10,581 bases of DNA from an uncultured Bacteroidota bacterium (GCA_938008665.1 CALLKA010000103.1:1-10581); one strand, 5' to 3'. Counted from the stretch's first letter, positions 1 to 8,230 are shown. Numbers and translations are program-made. The notes: generated by a model from the sequence alone, not told the origin.

Positions 1-21
1 AGTATGAATGTAGCCAAGCTA

Positions 22-1632
22 TTATTGTACTTCCTGTGATTTAAAAAAGGTAACCATTTTATCATACAATTGATCTGCTGTTTTTTTATAATTTTTCACA
101 TTCAACACATTCATTTTTTCTAGCGGATCCTTGGATAAGTCATACAATTCCTGTGCGTAAATTTTATTAGCGCTAAATGGAGCTGTAGTTGTAAAATCGT
201 TCATCCAAATGGTGTATCGATATTTTTCCGTTCTTAAACTATATCCCATTAATTTATTTTTCGAAAAGCCTGTTTTTTTAAATTCAACTTTATTTAAGTT
301 TCGAGGATACTGACTAACGGAAAAGTGCTTAACCTGGCTTTTTTTATTCTGCATTAATGGTTTTAAACTTTTACCTTGCAATTGTGCAGGAATAGGCACA
401 TTTGCTAAATCACAAATAGTTGGAAAAATATCCAAATGCTCTGTTACTGAATTTGTTTTCCCGGATTTATACCCTGGTGCAGCAATGATCAATGGCGCAC
501 GCGTTGCTTGCTCTAGGTTGGTATGTTTTTCCCAAAGATCATGATCTCCTAAATGCCAGCCATGATCGCCCCACAACACAATAACTGTATTGTTTAAAGT
601 ACCAAGTGAATCTAATGTATTTAATAAAATACCCACCTGCGCATCCATATAAGACACTGAAGCATAATATCCATGAATGAGCTCTTTTTGTTTGTCCTGT
701 TTTAAATATATATGTGCATCTGTCCCTTCACTAGTTGCAAACTCAGGTATATCTGTATAATTTCTTAATTCCCCTGATTTATGATAAGCAATTTCAGGCG
801 CATCTTTTGCATGTTCACGAAATTCAGCTAAAGGCAAACTTGCACGATCATACAAATCCCAGTATTTCTTTGGCGCTACAAAAGGTAGATGTGGCTTATG
901 AAAACCTACTGCCATAAAATAGGGTTTATTTGCCATAGTTAGTTGAACAATTTTTTCTTTTGCAAGCAATGCAATAACTCCATCTTCATAAGCATTGTCT
1001 GGAACATCGATGCATTCTGTGGCGGGACCTTTGAGGCTTGTAGGAATTTCATCATCCGCTTCTCCAGGTTTAATTTCTTTTTTTCTTTTGACAACAAATA
1101 ATAATTTGGTTGCTGGTTTTTGATATTGATTATTTGCAGGAGTTCCCAACCCGTTTGCGTAATCGGAAGGCTTTGCAACTAAGTAGGTATCATTCCAGGA
1201 AATTGGATCAATTTTTTTTATGGCGCTACTAGGATGATAAATTTTGCCAGTTCCAACAGTTGTATATCCTTGTGAAATTAAATATTGCGGCAATGTTAAA
1301 ATATCTGGATTCATATCACGCATCTGTGTTTTTAAATCCCAAATTTTAGTGATATCAGGACGCAACCCCGTCATTAAACTTGCACGCGTTGGACCGCAAA
1401 CAGCCTGTTGACAATAATTGCGCATAAATACGGTGCTCATTTTAGCAAGACGATCAATATTAGGTGTCTTTACCATCTTATTGCCATAAGCCCCAATTTC
1501 AGGCTTTAAGTCATCTACTGCTATAAAAACGATATTAGGTTTGCTATTTGTTTGCGCATAGGATACTTTAATACCCATACAAAAAACTAAAATTAAAAAA
1601 AGAAGTGCTTTTTTCATTATAAAATTATTCAT
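22..1632 (-). CDS. Secreted type I sulfatase, iduronate-2-sulfatase-like
   Basis: Hydrolyses a sulfate ester, most likely on a uronic-acid-containing glycan outside the cytoplasm. An N-terminal signal peptide ends near 'SYAQ' (residue 27). The metal-binding pair D40-D41 lies in 'FIAVDDLKPE', and the formylglycine motif C-G-P-T-R spans residues 79-83, with C79 the residue to be converted. Other family residues are K130/H133 in 'GTGKIYH', H245-K246-P247-H248 in 'GFHKPHLPF', D356-H357 in 'WGDHGWHLGDH', and K369-H370. The 'HKPH' and 'GDHGWHLG' blocks match iduronate-2-sulfatases (probably SulfAtlas S1_7, an inference). At 536 aa it is full length for the family. Two starts are possible: the first Met (1632) or Met6 (1617, 'MKKALLF'), which gives a more typical signal peptide. 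It lies 16 nt after the lyase gene and is probably co-transcribed. A sulfatase-maturing enzyme must be encoded elsewhere. The exact substrate cannot be read from sequence. Confidence 0.93.
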   Translation of the reverse strand: MNNFIMKKALLFLILVFCMGIKVSYAQTNSKPNIVFIAVDDLKPEIGAYGNKMVKTPNIDRLAKMSTVFMRNYCQQAVCGPTRASLMTGLRPDITKIWDLKTQMRDMNPDILTLPQYLISQGYTTVGTGKIYHPSSAIKKIDPISWNDTYLVAKPSDYANGLGTPANNQYQKPATKLLFVVKRKKEIKPGEADDEIPTSLKGPATECIDVPDNAYEDGVIALLAKEKIVQLTMANKPYFMAVGFHKPHLPFVAPKKYWDLYDRASLPLAEFREHAKDAPEIAYHKSGELRNYTDIPEFATSEGTDAHIYLKQDKQKELIHGYYASVSYMDAQVGILLNTLDSLGTLNNTVIVLWGDHGWHLGDHDLWEKHTNLEQATRAPLIIAAPGYKSGKTNSVTEHLDIFPTICDLANVPIPAQLQGKSLKPLMQNKKSQVKHFSVSQYPRNLNKVEFKKTGFSKNKLMGYSLRTEKYRYTIWMNDFTTTAPFSANKIYAQELYDLSKDPLEKMNVLNVKNYKKTADQLYDKMVTFFKSQEVQ

Positions 1633-1648
1633 GATTAAAATTAAATAT

Positions 1649-2821
1649 TTAATTATTAGTAATCCAAAGGAGTGGATTTCTTATGGGTAAATTTCTGATG
1701 ACTTCGGCGGTCGTAGGAAAATGTTCCAATTTTGACCAAGTAGTTAGCCAATCTTGATTACCATAGGCTGTATAGCCAAATAGTAAAAAAGGATGAGCAA
1801 CAGGCCAGTTTTCCCAATACATGATATCCTTAGGAAGGGTCCAACTATTTTTATTTGCAACAAAGGGATATAAAAATTCGATGCCCTTTTTCAAACTTAC
1901 TCCATTAGCGGTTTTAAATTCCCACAAATTATTTTCTTTGCTAGATAACACATGTGCTAATGTAAACATGGCATCTAGATTAAATAGCGAATACCCGTAA
2001 GGCTTTGTCCGCTTTAGTTCCAAAGGGAAACTGCCATTCAAATCCATTTGTGAAGGAAGTAGCAGGGTTTTAAAGCGGTTATCACAATAATTAAGTAGCG
2101 TTTTATCATTAACTAACTTAGCAAAAACAGCTACTTGCATCGTCCAACAAGTACCATGATTATTTTTCGCTTCTCTTTCATCAATACCATAGGGATGCGT
2201 GGTCACCCATTGTAAATATTGTTGAAACCATTTTTTTATTTCAATTAAGTCCTCCGCTTTAATTGCATGTTGCTTTTCTAAAACCATAATACTTTGTGCA
2301 ACTTCGATCATTTGAATCATATCAATGATTCCTACACCCCTTCCAGTTACCTTACCTTTGATGGCTTGTGCATACAATAAAGAAGGGTTCATTTTGGTTG
2401 CAGTATCCACGAACCATGCTTTACAATGTTGAATCGCTTTAACCGCATAATTGTTGTCCTTAGTTAAAAGATAAGCGGATGTTAAATTGCCCACCATTTG
2501 ACTAAAACGAATCATGGCAAGACGATGTTCGGAAAAATTAGCTGGATTTGTTTGACCGTCCTTTTGAATATAAGGACCCGATGGATTTAATGCGTCAGGC
2601 CACCAATAATCAGCTTCTGAAAAAAAATCATGCACCCCGCCTGCCGATCGCCCACTTTGATATGAAGTAATAGTGATGGGTTTTGATTTTAAATCCTCAT
2701 TTGCCTTGATTAAAATTTCTTTGGATAGTAATTGACCCACTTTTTTAAATAAAATGGGCTGCGCCTTCATAGATGGTGAAAACAAAATAGAGAACGATAC
2801 TTGTACGAATAATTTTTTCAT
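1649..2821 (-). CDS. Secreted polysaccharide lyase, alginate lyase family (PF05426; PL5/PL38-like)
   Basis: Predicted to cleave a uronic-acid polysaccharide by beta-elimination in the periplasm or outside the cell. A short signal peptide ends at about residue 20 ('SMKAQ'). Family blocks run in order: 'HDFFSEADYWWPD' (64-76) with 'NPSGPYIQKDGQTNP' (79-93), 'GRGVGIID' (160-167), 'NNHGTCW' (220-226), and 'RTKPYGYSLFNLDA' (271-284). By analogy with A1-III alginate lyase (Asn-His, Arg, Tyr), N221, H222, R271 and Y275 or Y277 are the likely catalytic set. The helical (alpha/alpha toroid) fold and 390-aa length fit the family. PF05426 includes alginate lyases (PL5) and glucuronan lyases (PL38), so 'alginate' should not be taken as the proven substrate. 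It sits 19 nt after the propeller-like gene and 16 nt before the sulfatase. This context suggests a sulfated or mixed uronan substrate, which is an inference. Confidence 0.88.
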   Translation of the reverse strand: MKKLFVQVSFSILFSPSMKAQPILFKKVGQLLSKEILIKANEDLKSKPITITSYQSGRSAGGVHDFFSEADYWWPDALNPSGPYIQKDGQTNPANFSEHRLAMIRFSQMVGNLTSAYLLTKDNNYAVKAIQHCKAWFVDTATKMNPSLLYAQAIKGKVTGRGVGIIDMIQMIEVAQSIMVLEKQHAIKAEDLIEIKKWFQQYLQWVTTHPYGIDEREAKNNHGTCWTMQVAVFAKLVNDKTLLNYCDNRFKTLLLPSQMDLNGSFPLELKRTKPYGYSLFNLDAMFTLAHVLSSKENNLWEFKTANGVSLKKGIEFLYPFVANKNSWTLPKDIMYWENWPVAHPFLLFGYTAYGNQDWLTTWSKLEHFPTTAEVIRNLPIRNPLLWITNN

Positions 2822-2840
2822 TAAAAATGTATAAGATTTT

Positions 2841-4157
2841 TTACTTTTTAAAAGGCACTTTTACAATCACGGTTTCTCCTTTGCCTTTATCATTGGTAAT
2901 ACTTTGTATGGTCCATAAATCGGTTAAATTATCACCATCAATAATGCTACCACTATAGTCACCCCAGGATTGGCCATCGGTTGCACCCTTCCCTAGACCT
3001 ACACGCACCATAGGACGAACGGTATTTTTGGGATCCTTGGCATTGCGGTAAACAAACCTTGGACTGATGAAACTGTTTTCACTTACTTCCTGGAATCCTA
3101 TTAATACATCTTTGCGTTTATTAACCGCAATAGTGGTTTGAATATAATTAGTAGTATCGCTACGAATAATTCCGGTTTGAACTGTTGCACCTGTTTTAGC
3201 ATTTATCTGATGCCATTGCACTGCCGACCTACCTTCACAATTGACCGCTTGTGAAAACCAGATGTGTCCACTTTGAAAAACTAAATTTTTTGGATTACGA
3301 TCACCACTAGATACTTTTTGTGTTGTACCGAATTGGGAAGAAGGTGGTGGGTAATCCATATATTGTAATTGATGCGGCTTGGAAGATACTTCCACGACAT
3401 AAGGAATTCCTTTTTCATCTTCGACTACTTTTTTAATTACAAACTTGTCGTCTTCAATGGAGAAGAAATATAAATCATCAATCGCATCCTGCATAAAAAT
3501 GGGATGACCCAAACTTCCTTTAAAATGATACACCGTTGCATCCTTGCCTGCTTTCGCTTCGGATGTTTTTAAAACAAAAGTGTTTTCGTCTCCACCAGGA
3601 TAGGAATAGCCAATCCATTTTTTACTATATCCAATCCCTCCGCCATCCACTTCCGCTGTCCTGGATACCGGATACACATTCCATGCGCTTAAAGGATTGT
3701 TGGTTTCAGAAACTGCAATGTTTACTGGTTTTGTTTTTGGCTTATCATAGTACCACCATAAATCAAAAATGAAAACTTGATTATGCATATCAAAACAAAG
3801 CTTGGGATCAATACCATTATTGAAACAACTTTGTTTTACGCCTTGCACATAGTTACCTTGTTTGTCATAAACGATAAGACCACTATTCGTGCCTTCCATT
3901 ACATAACCACCACCAACTGCCACTTGCGGATCCACTTGTCGGTTACCATCCATAGAGCCATTAAAAACCAAGTAGCCATTGACCATTTTCGGATTACCTC
4001 CTTGCTTACGCTCGGGACAAGTATTATCATTATTGAAATTATTTTTATGAATGGGCTTAACCACTTCGGTACTGGAAGGATACACTCTTTGCGTAGTTTG
4101 CGCATGCAAACAAGCAACAGAAAAAAGCAAAGCAATCGTGGTGTAAAATTTATTCAT
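2841..4157 (-). CDS. Secreted beta-propeller-like protein of unknown function
   Basis: I do not recognise a named family. The 438-aa protein starts with a signal peptide ('MNKFYTTIALLFSVACLHAQ', residues 1-20). Cys16 ('SVAC') is a weak lipobox, so lipoprotein processing cannot be excluded. After a linker, repeated beta-strand and aromatic blocks suggest a sialidase-like propeller: 'QVDPQVAVGGGYVMEGTNSG' (75-94), 'DPKLCFDMHNQVFIFDLWW' (117-135), 'LSAWNVYPV' (156-164), 'GYSKKWIGYSYPGGDENTF' (176-194), 'DRNPKNLVFQSGHIWFSQ' (286-303), and near the end 'GQSWGDYSGSIIDGDNLTDL' (395-414). The DP...FD..N and WGDYS patterns recur in secreted propeller proteins of the exo-alpha-sialidase-like type. No catalytic set could be assigned. 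It lies between the DUF5107-TPR gene and the lyase, so a role in glycan binding or hydrolysis in the same pathway is inferred only from position. Confidence 0.85.
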   Translation of the reverse strand: MNKFYTTIALLFSVACLHAQTTQRVYPSSTEVVKPIHKNNFNNDNTCPERKQGGNPKMVNGYLVFNGSMDGNRQVDPQVAVGGGYVMEGTNSGLIVYDKQGNYVQGVKQSCFNNGIDPKLCFDMHNQVFIFDLWWYYDKPKTKPVNIAVSETNNPLSAWNVYPVSRTAEVDGGGIGYSKKWIGYSYPGGDENTFVLKTSEAKAGKDATVYHFKGSLGHPIFMQDAIDDLYFFSIEDDKFVIKKVVEDEKGIPYVVEVSSKPHQLQYMDYPPPSSQFGTTQKVSSGDRNPKNLVFQSGHIWFSQAVNCEGRSAVQWHQINAKTGATVQTGIIRSDTTNYIQTTIAVNKRKDVLIGFQEVSENSFISPRFVYRNAKDPKNTVRPMVRVGLGKGATDGQSWGDYSGSIIDGDNLTDLWTIQSITNDKGKGETVIVKVPFKK

Positions 4158-4169
4158 AAAAATATTAAT

Positions 4170-4201
4170 TAAATGTAGCTGGTTGAAAATTATTTAGTCA
4201 A
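4170..4201 (-). promoter_or_regulatory. Candidate Bacteroidota promoter for the propeller-lyase-sulfatase genes
   Basis: On the minus strand a TTG (4199-4201) precedes TACATTTA (4170-4177) by 21 nt. This resembles the -33 TTG / -7 TAnnTTTG pattern of the Bacteroidota primary sigma factor, with A instead of the final G. It lies 12 nt upstream of the 4157 start. The region is very AT-rich, so chance matches are likely. If real, the three downstream genes could be transcribed apart from the DUF5107-TPR gene. Confidence 0.3.
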
Positions 4202-4236
4202 TGGAATGAAGTATCTATTTTTTAGGTAATTTATAT

Positions 4237-4256
4237 ATAGCATTTTAGCTTGCTAT
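4237..4256 (-). terminator. Weak hairpin after the DUF5107-TPR gene
   Basis: ATAGCA (4237-4242) and TGCTAT (4251-4256) form a 6-bp inverted repeat with an 8-nt loop, 15 nt past the stop of the DUF5107-TPR gene on its own strand. No U-tract follows, so it is at best a weak or attenuating terminator, or an RNA-stability element. The call rests only on the inverted repeat and its position. Confidence 0.22.
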
Positions 4257-4271
4257 TAGTTTTAATTTGAT

Positions 4272-7200
4272 TTATTTAGACAAACTTAATTGCTTAATAA
4301 TTCGAACAGTGGCATCTTCAGATTGTATAGCAATAGGTTGTACCTTTTTTTGTTGATAACTACTCGAGGCCCATTGCATAATTTTATTGTCAGGAAATTT
4401 TGCTTGTTGTTTTTTAATCCACTCCATACCTTGACTTGTTTGATTCAAGGCAGTATAGGCCCATAATGAAATCAAATGATTCCCCGCATAAAAATTACTA
4501 ATAGTGTTTGAACGTATTGGCATGAAATTGACAACGGCTAATAACATATCATTTGCTGCCTTAGTATTATTCAAATTTTTATAGCATAAATAAGCTAGCC
4601 AGTTTTCCGTACGGATGTCAATATCGTCATCGTAAGGTTTACCTGCACCTAAATTTTCAGGCCATAATTTTGCTTCATTAATAAAATTAAGTGCCGCAGT
4701 ATAATTTTTTCCCTGTAATTGAACCAAGGCCTGCATCAATTTTGCTTCTCGATACAATTCATGGCCAATGGTCGCGCCTTCAAATGGAATAATATTTAAG
4801 GTTGCCAATAATTTGTCGGCAGTGGTATACTGCTTATTATGCATCAATGTTTTTGCATATAACATACCAATGATATAATTATCCGTATGTGTTTTATAAA
4901 AAGGTGCTACTACTTCAAGGGCTTTAGCAAACGCAAACTGATTATTATATAATTCAGTTAAGGTTTTAATATAACGCCATTGATTTTTATCAAGTGCGAT
5001 GGCTTTATTTAAATCAGCGATAGTGGCTGTTAATATACTAGACTGTGTAGTTTCGCTCATGAATAAAGCAGCACGGGTAGCGTAGAATGGCGCATAATCA
5101 GGTTCCCCTTGTAAGGAAGTGAAAATAGCTTTTGACTGTGCTACTTTATTGCGATCCTTTAATAATAAAGCCAAATAATATTTAGGCTTCCAATGAGAAG
5201 ATTGCTTAGTGGCCCATTCAAACACATCAAAATCAATATTACGGAAAGGGAAAACAAAATCGGGCGCTGCGCTATTTGCCGAAGCTAAGTCAGCTGTAAA
5301 TGTTTTGTTTTGTTTTGCATGGATATATGCTAACCAGTATTTCACCAAAGTATTCGCAGGGCAAATTGCCAGCACTTGCTCGGCTTCATTTAACAAGCCC
5401 ACATTATAATAATCGTTGGCGATTTGTAAATAAGTTTCAAAAGGCTGTTCATTTTGAATCAGGTTGTTAAATGAACGCAGCGCCTGATTTATTTTTTGTT
5501 CATCATAAGCTGCACTATGCCTTAATTTATAATAAGCATCAAAATTCAAAAAGTGATTCAAAGGATCATAGCTTTTAATAGTTCGAATAGTTTTGTCATA
5601 ATTTGATTGGTCATTGGTATAACGAAAAGCAATGGCTTGCAATTGAAGCGCAGCAATATTAATGGCGTTATAAGTAAGTGCTTTATTCGAATAGTCAATC
5701 ACATTGGGGTAATTTTTTTCTGCTAAATATAATTTAGCCAACTCCGTGTACGCGCCTGTTTTGTATTCGGCCGATAAAGTAGCCAAATCAAAACCATCTT
5801 TTGCATCAACCGTATTCCCTAATGCTGCATTGATGATACCATAGTAATAGTTAGCGCTGCCATTATGGGTATCAATACTTAAAGCCTTTTTAACTAAAGC
5901 TAAAGCAGTGCTATAATTGTGGTTGCGATATTGTAAGGACGACATCTTAACTAAGGCTAGTAAATTATTGCTATCCATTTTAAGTGAAGTAGCAAGCGCA
6001 GCCTCTGCTTGATCATATAATTTTTGATCCATGAATTCTTTGCCCTTAATATAAAAACCATTCGCGTTGTTCCAATCAAAATTGGAAGGGCTTTCCACTG
6101 GACGACTCAACACATTGGAACTTGGGGCACTGCTATAATTCAATTTTACACCACCAATGCTTACCGCATAATCCCCTTGTGTTGGATTGTATTTAACGGA
6201 ATCAACAAAGTTAATAGTAGGTGCTAAGGAAACTTGTTTTGAATAAATTATTTTTTCGCCTACTTTAATTTCAATCGCATCATTAATTTGTTGTACAGGA
6301 CAAAACATAATTTTAAGCCAGCCATTGTTTTGAACCATATTCAATGCGCCATACACTGAAGCCTCCACCATACCCTTGGTTTTATTCACTGCATACCAAT
6401 ATTCTTTCCAGGTATCGGTACTATAAGGTGAAAAGTTTACATGCTTAAACGGCGTGAACGTACTTTTTTCTGCATTTTGATTAAACAATTTCCCCGATTG
6501 CACTTCAGTGTATTGTTGATCCGTATCAGTTAAGTATTTTTCCCAAATCATTCCTTGACGAGATAAGCCCCAAATCCATATTTTTTTACCCGCCTTGTCA
6601 TCATGATTACTATATCGAACCATGCCATAATCATCGTCATGCCAATAGGTACCGAAAAAATTAGTGTACTTACCAAACACATGGTATGATTTATACGTGC
6701 CAAAATTATTGTTGTTATAAAAGGAAATATTTTTACCGTTGTCTTTGTTAATTGGCCAATCATTGTATTCCCCTTCATGACCAATGTATTTATTGCCTGG
6801 ATAAATGTATTCCAAATTACCACTAACTTTTAAACCTACATTCATCCAATGATAATAAGGCTGTTCTGTAGGTGTACTATTATACCAAAATGATTGTGTT
6901 GTAAAAAAAGCTTTGTCCTTAGGAAGGTTTATTTCCATACGCCAATTGGTGAGCGTTAATAAATCAAGTACACCAATGGTGCAACTCACACTCCCATCCT
7001 CTTTTTTAGTAATAATGTAATCCACCGGCGTAGCACAATTAGGCGTGTGGCCAATAATACCATAGTTGGCTTCAATACCACCACTGGTCCAAGGACCGCG
7101 CATAGCAACATCTCTAAATTTAACGGTATGATTATAATATAAAAAAGGCTCGTTTGTTTTTTTATCTATCGCAGCCCAAATTTTACCTCCAACTTCTGGT

Positions 7201-7451
7201 AAGATCAAAATTTTGATAAAATCATTTTCAATCTCTACTACTTTCCATTTTTTTTGAACTCCGGTTTCGGTGAAACCATCAAAACGGAAGTAAGGATAAA
7301 TTTTAGAAAAATTAGCAATAGGGTCAGGATCCGAAAAAGGATAAGTAGTGAACTCCTTTTGATATTCACTAAACTTTGCATCCTGCTGCGCGTAAACAAA
7401 ACTGTAGTTTGATAATATCAAACAAAGCAAAAAGCCAATTAGGTATTTCAT
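4272..7451 (-). CDS. Secreted DUF5107 domain protein with C-terminal TPR array
   Basis: A 1059-aa exported protein with a signal peptide at residues 1-22 ('SFVYAQQ'). The DUF5107 domain (PF17128), of the galactose-mutarotase-like beta-sandwich type, covers about residues 55-365. Characteristic blocks are 'ILPEVGGKIWAAIDKKTNEP' (83-102), 'AMRGPWTSGGIEANYG' (116-131) with 'GHTPNCATPVDY' (134-145), 'PYYHWMN' (198-204), 'KIWIWGLSRQGMIWE' (290-304) and 'YTEVQSGKLFNQ' (314-325). A beta-rich linker follows. From about residue 460 there are tetratricopeptide repeats, clearest at 463-615 ('LYDQAEAALATSLKMDSNNL', 'NYSTALALVKKALSIDTHNG', 'NYPNVIDYSNKALTYNAINI'), with more diverged helical repeats to the C-terminus. 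Activity is not established to my knowledge; the fold suggests carbohydrate binding or an uncharacterised enzyme. It is the first gene of the carbohydrate set, and no clear promoter could be picked in the 91 nt upstream. Confidence 0.9.
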   Translation of the reverse strand: MKYLIGFLLCLILSNYSFVYAQQDAKFSEYQKEFTTYPFSDPDPIANFSKIYPYFRFDGFTETGVQKKWKVVEIENDFIKILILPEVGGKIWAAIDKKTNEPFLYYNHTVKFRDVAMRGPWTSGGIEANYGIIGHTPNCATPVDYIITKKEDGSVSCTIGVLDLLTLTNWRMEINLPKDKAFFTTQSFWYNSTPTEQPYYHWMNVGLKVSGNLEYIYPGNKYIGHEGEYNDWPINKDNGKNISFYNNNNFGTYKSYHVFGKYTNFFGTYWHDDDYGMVRYSNHDDKAGKKIWIWGLSRQGMIWEKYLTDTDQQYTEVQSGKLFNQNAEKSTFTPFKHVNFSPYSTDTWKEYWYAVNKTKGMVEASVYGALNMVQNNGWLKIMFCPVQQINDAIEIKVGEKIIYSKQVSLAPTINFVDSVKYNPTQGDYAVSIGGVKLNYSSAPSSNVLSRPVESPSNFDWNNANGFYIKGKEFMDQKLYDQAEAALATSLKMDSNNLLALVKMSSLQYRNHNYSTALALVKKALSIDTHNGSANYYYGIINAALGNTVDAKDGFDLATLSAEYKTGAYTELAKLYLAEKNYPNVIDYSNKALTYNAINIAALQLQAIAFRYTNDQSNYDKTIRTIKSYDPLNHFLNFDAYYKLRHSAAYDEQKINQALRSFNNLIQNEQPFETYLQIANDYYNVGLLNEAEQVLAICPANTLVKYWLAYIHAKQNKTFTADLASANSAAPDFVFPFRNIDFDVFEWATKQSSHWKPKYYLALLLKDRNKVAQSKAIFTSLQGEPDYAPFYATRAALFMSETTQSSILTATIADLNKAIALDKNQWRYIKTLTELYNNQFAFAKALEVVAPFYKTHTDNYIIGMLYAKTLMHNKQYTTADKLLATLNIIPFEGATIGHELYREAKLMQALVQLQGKNYTAALNFINEAKLWPENLGAGKPYDDDIDIRTENWLAYLCYKNLNNTKAANDMLLAVVNFMPIRSNTISNFYAGNHLISLWAYTALNQTSQGMEWIKKQQAKFPDNKIMQWASSSYQQKKVQPIAIQSEDATVRIIKQLSLSK

Positions 7452-7542
7452 AAAATATATTTAAAGTACTTATCTATGAAATTATAAAAATTAGCGCAGT
7501 AATCATACAATAGGCAAAGAATATTTTCTTACTAAAACAGGT

Positions 7543-7959
7543 TTAAATGAAAGCTAAAGCTTGAAACGCATCCATTACAGGAATAGTACTTTTTTTAAAC
7601 CCTTTCTTATCCCTTGAAACGATAAGACTTATCTTAGGTGTTGATTTAGCTGAAATATATTGTACGCCATCTTCAAAATCATCGAAGCCAGAATTTACCG
7701 CCTTATTGATGACAGGTTGATCAGTTGCAATGATAGCGGTGCATTTTAATAAATCTTGAATGATTACCAAACATTTATTATGGGCTATTTTATTTATACG
7801 AAGTATATAATAAATAGTGGTGTAAGATGTTGCTGAAATATAAATTTTAATTTTATTTTCTTTCGCTAATCTATATAATTCAATGGCGCTAATATCAAAT
7901 GGTGATCTGGCTGCAAAAATATCAATGATGATATTGATATCTAAAAATATATGTTTCAT
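7543..7959 (-). CDS. PIN-domain toxin, VapC-like (PIN_3 family)
   Basis: Predicted Mg2+-dependent ribonuclease toxin of a type II toxin-antitoxin pair, acting in the cytoplasm. The 138-aa protein opens with 'MKHIFLDINIIIDIF', where D7 is the first PIN acidic residue (D13 nearby). Other candidate active-site acids are E27 in 'SAIELYRLA', D97 in 'DDFEDGVQ', and D117 in 'VSRDKKGFKKSTIPVMDAFQ'. The last block matches the usual 'TRN.KDF..S.IPV' ending of PF13470 proteins, with Asp in place of the more common Asn. Its ATG overlaps the antitoxin stop in an ATGA arrangement, so translation is probably coupled. Length and residues look intact, so it should be functional. The RNA target cannot be predicted. 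Confidence 0.9.
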   Translation of the reverse strand: MKHIFLDINIIIDIFAARSPFDISAIELYRLAKENKIKIYISATSYTTIYYILRINKIAHNKCLVIIQDLLKCTAIIATDQPVINKAVNSGFDDFEDGVQYISAKSTPKISLIVSRDKKGFKKSTIPVMDAFQALAFI

Positions 7960-8228
7960 TTAAGTTTATTGTATTTTGCTAATAAATAGTTGCCAATCTC
8001 CTTTTTATAATCATAATCATCAGGCACACTGATAATACCTCTATGTTTTTCAATCAAACTATTTAACTTTTTTGCACTGTCCTTAATTCTAGTTTTAGAT
8101 TTTTCACTGGCCACCGCCTTTAAATAATTCTCCACCATCGACGATAAACTGGTTTCCGCTTTTTTAGCATATTTTTTTGCATTGTAAATCACGTCATCTT
8201 CCATGACTAAGGTTAATTTCGTTTTCAT
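7956..8228 (-). CDS. Antitoxin, DUF6364-type ribbon-helix-helix protein
   Basis: A 90-aa partner of the adjacent PIN toxin. The start at 8228 is chosen because the N-terminus 'MKTKLTLVMEDDVIYNAKKY' matches the usual beginning of DUF6364 antitoxins: a 'TKLTL' beta-strand for DNA contact, then two helices ('DVIYNAKKYAKKAETSLSSM', 'VENYLKAV', about residues 12-39). The same frame stays open up to 8447, but that extension crosses the trmB promoter and start on the other strand and does not resemble a protein. The charged C-terminal half (about 45-90, 'DSAKKLNSLIEKHRGI' and 'PDDYDYKKEIGNYLLAKYNK') is the likely toxin-binding region. The stop overlaps the toxin ATG by 4 nt. Autoregulation through the repeats immediately upstream (8231-8263) is inferred from the family and the position. 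Confidence 0.87.
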   Translation of the reverse strand: MKTKLTLVMEDDVIYNAKKYAKKAETSLSSMVENYLKAVASEKSKTRIKDSAKKLNSLIEKHRGIISVPDDYDYKKEIGNYLLAKYNKLK

Positions 8229-8230
8229 TG

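Noticed and set aside
3777..4172. 131-codon open frame on the plus strand opposite the propeller-like gene
   Set aside because: The translation is low in complexity (Ile/Thr/His-rich) and lies fully antisense to a well-supported secreted protein. No promoter or family match was seen.
6548..6823. 91-codon alternative frame inside the DUF5107-TPR gene on the same strand
   Set aside because: It lies within the conserved DUF5107 domain, whose frame is clearly coding; it is a shadow frame.
7517..7530. AAGAA-TATT-TTCTT hairpin downstream of the toxin gene
   Set aside because: A 5-bp stem of nearly all A/T pairs without a following U-tract on the transcribed strand; expected by chance at this base composition.
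7452..7542. Promoter for the DUF5107-TPR gene
   Set aside because: Several AT-rich partial matches exist (for example TAATTTTT, TATTCTTTG on the minus strand), but none has both elements at suitable spacing.
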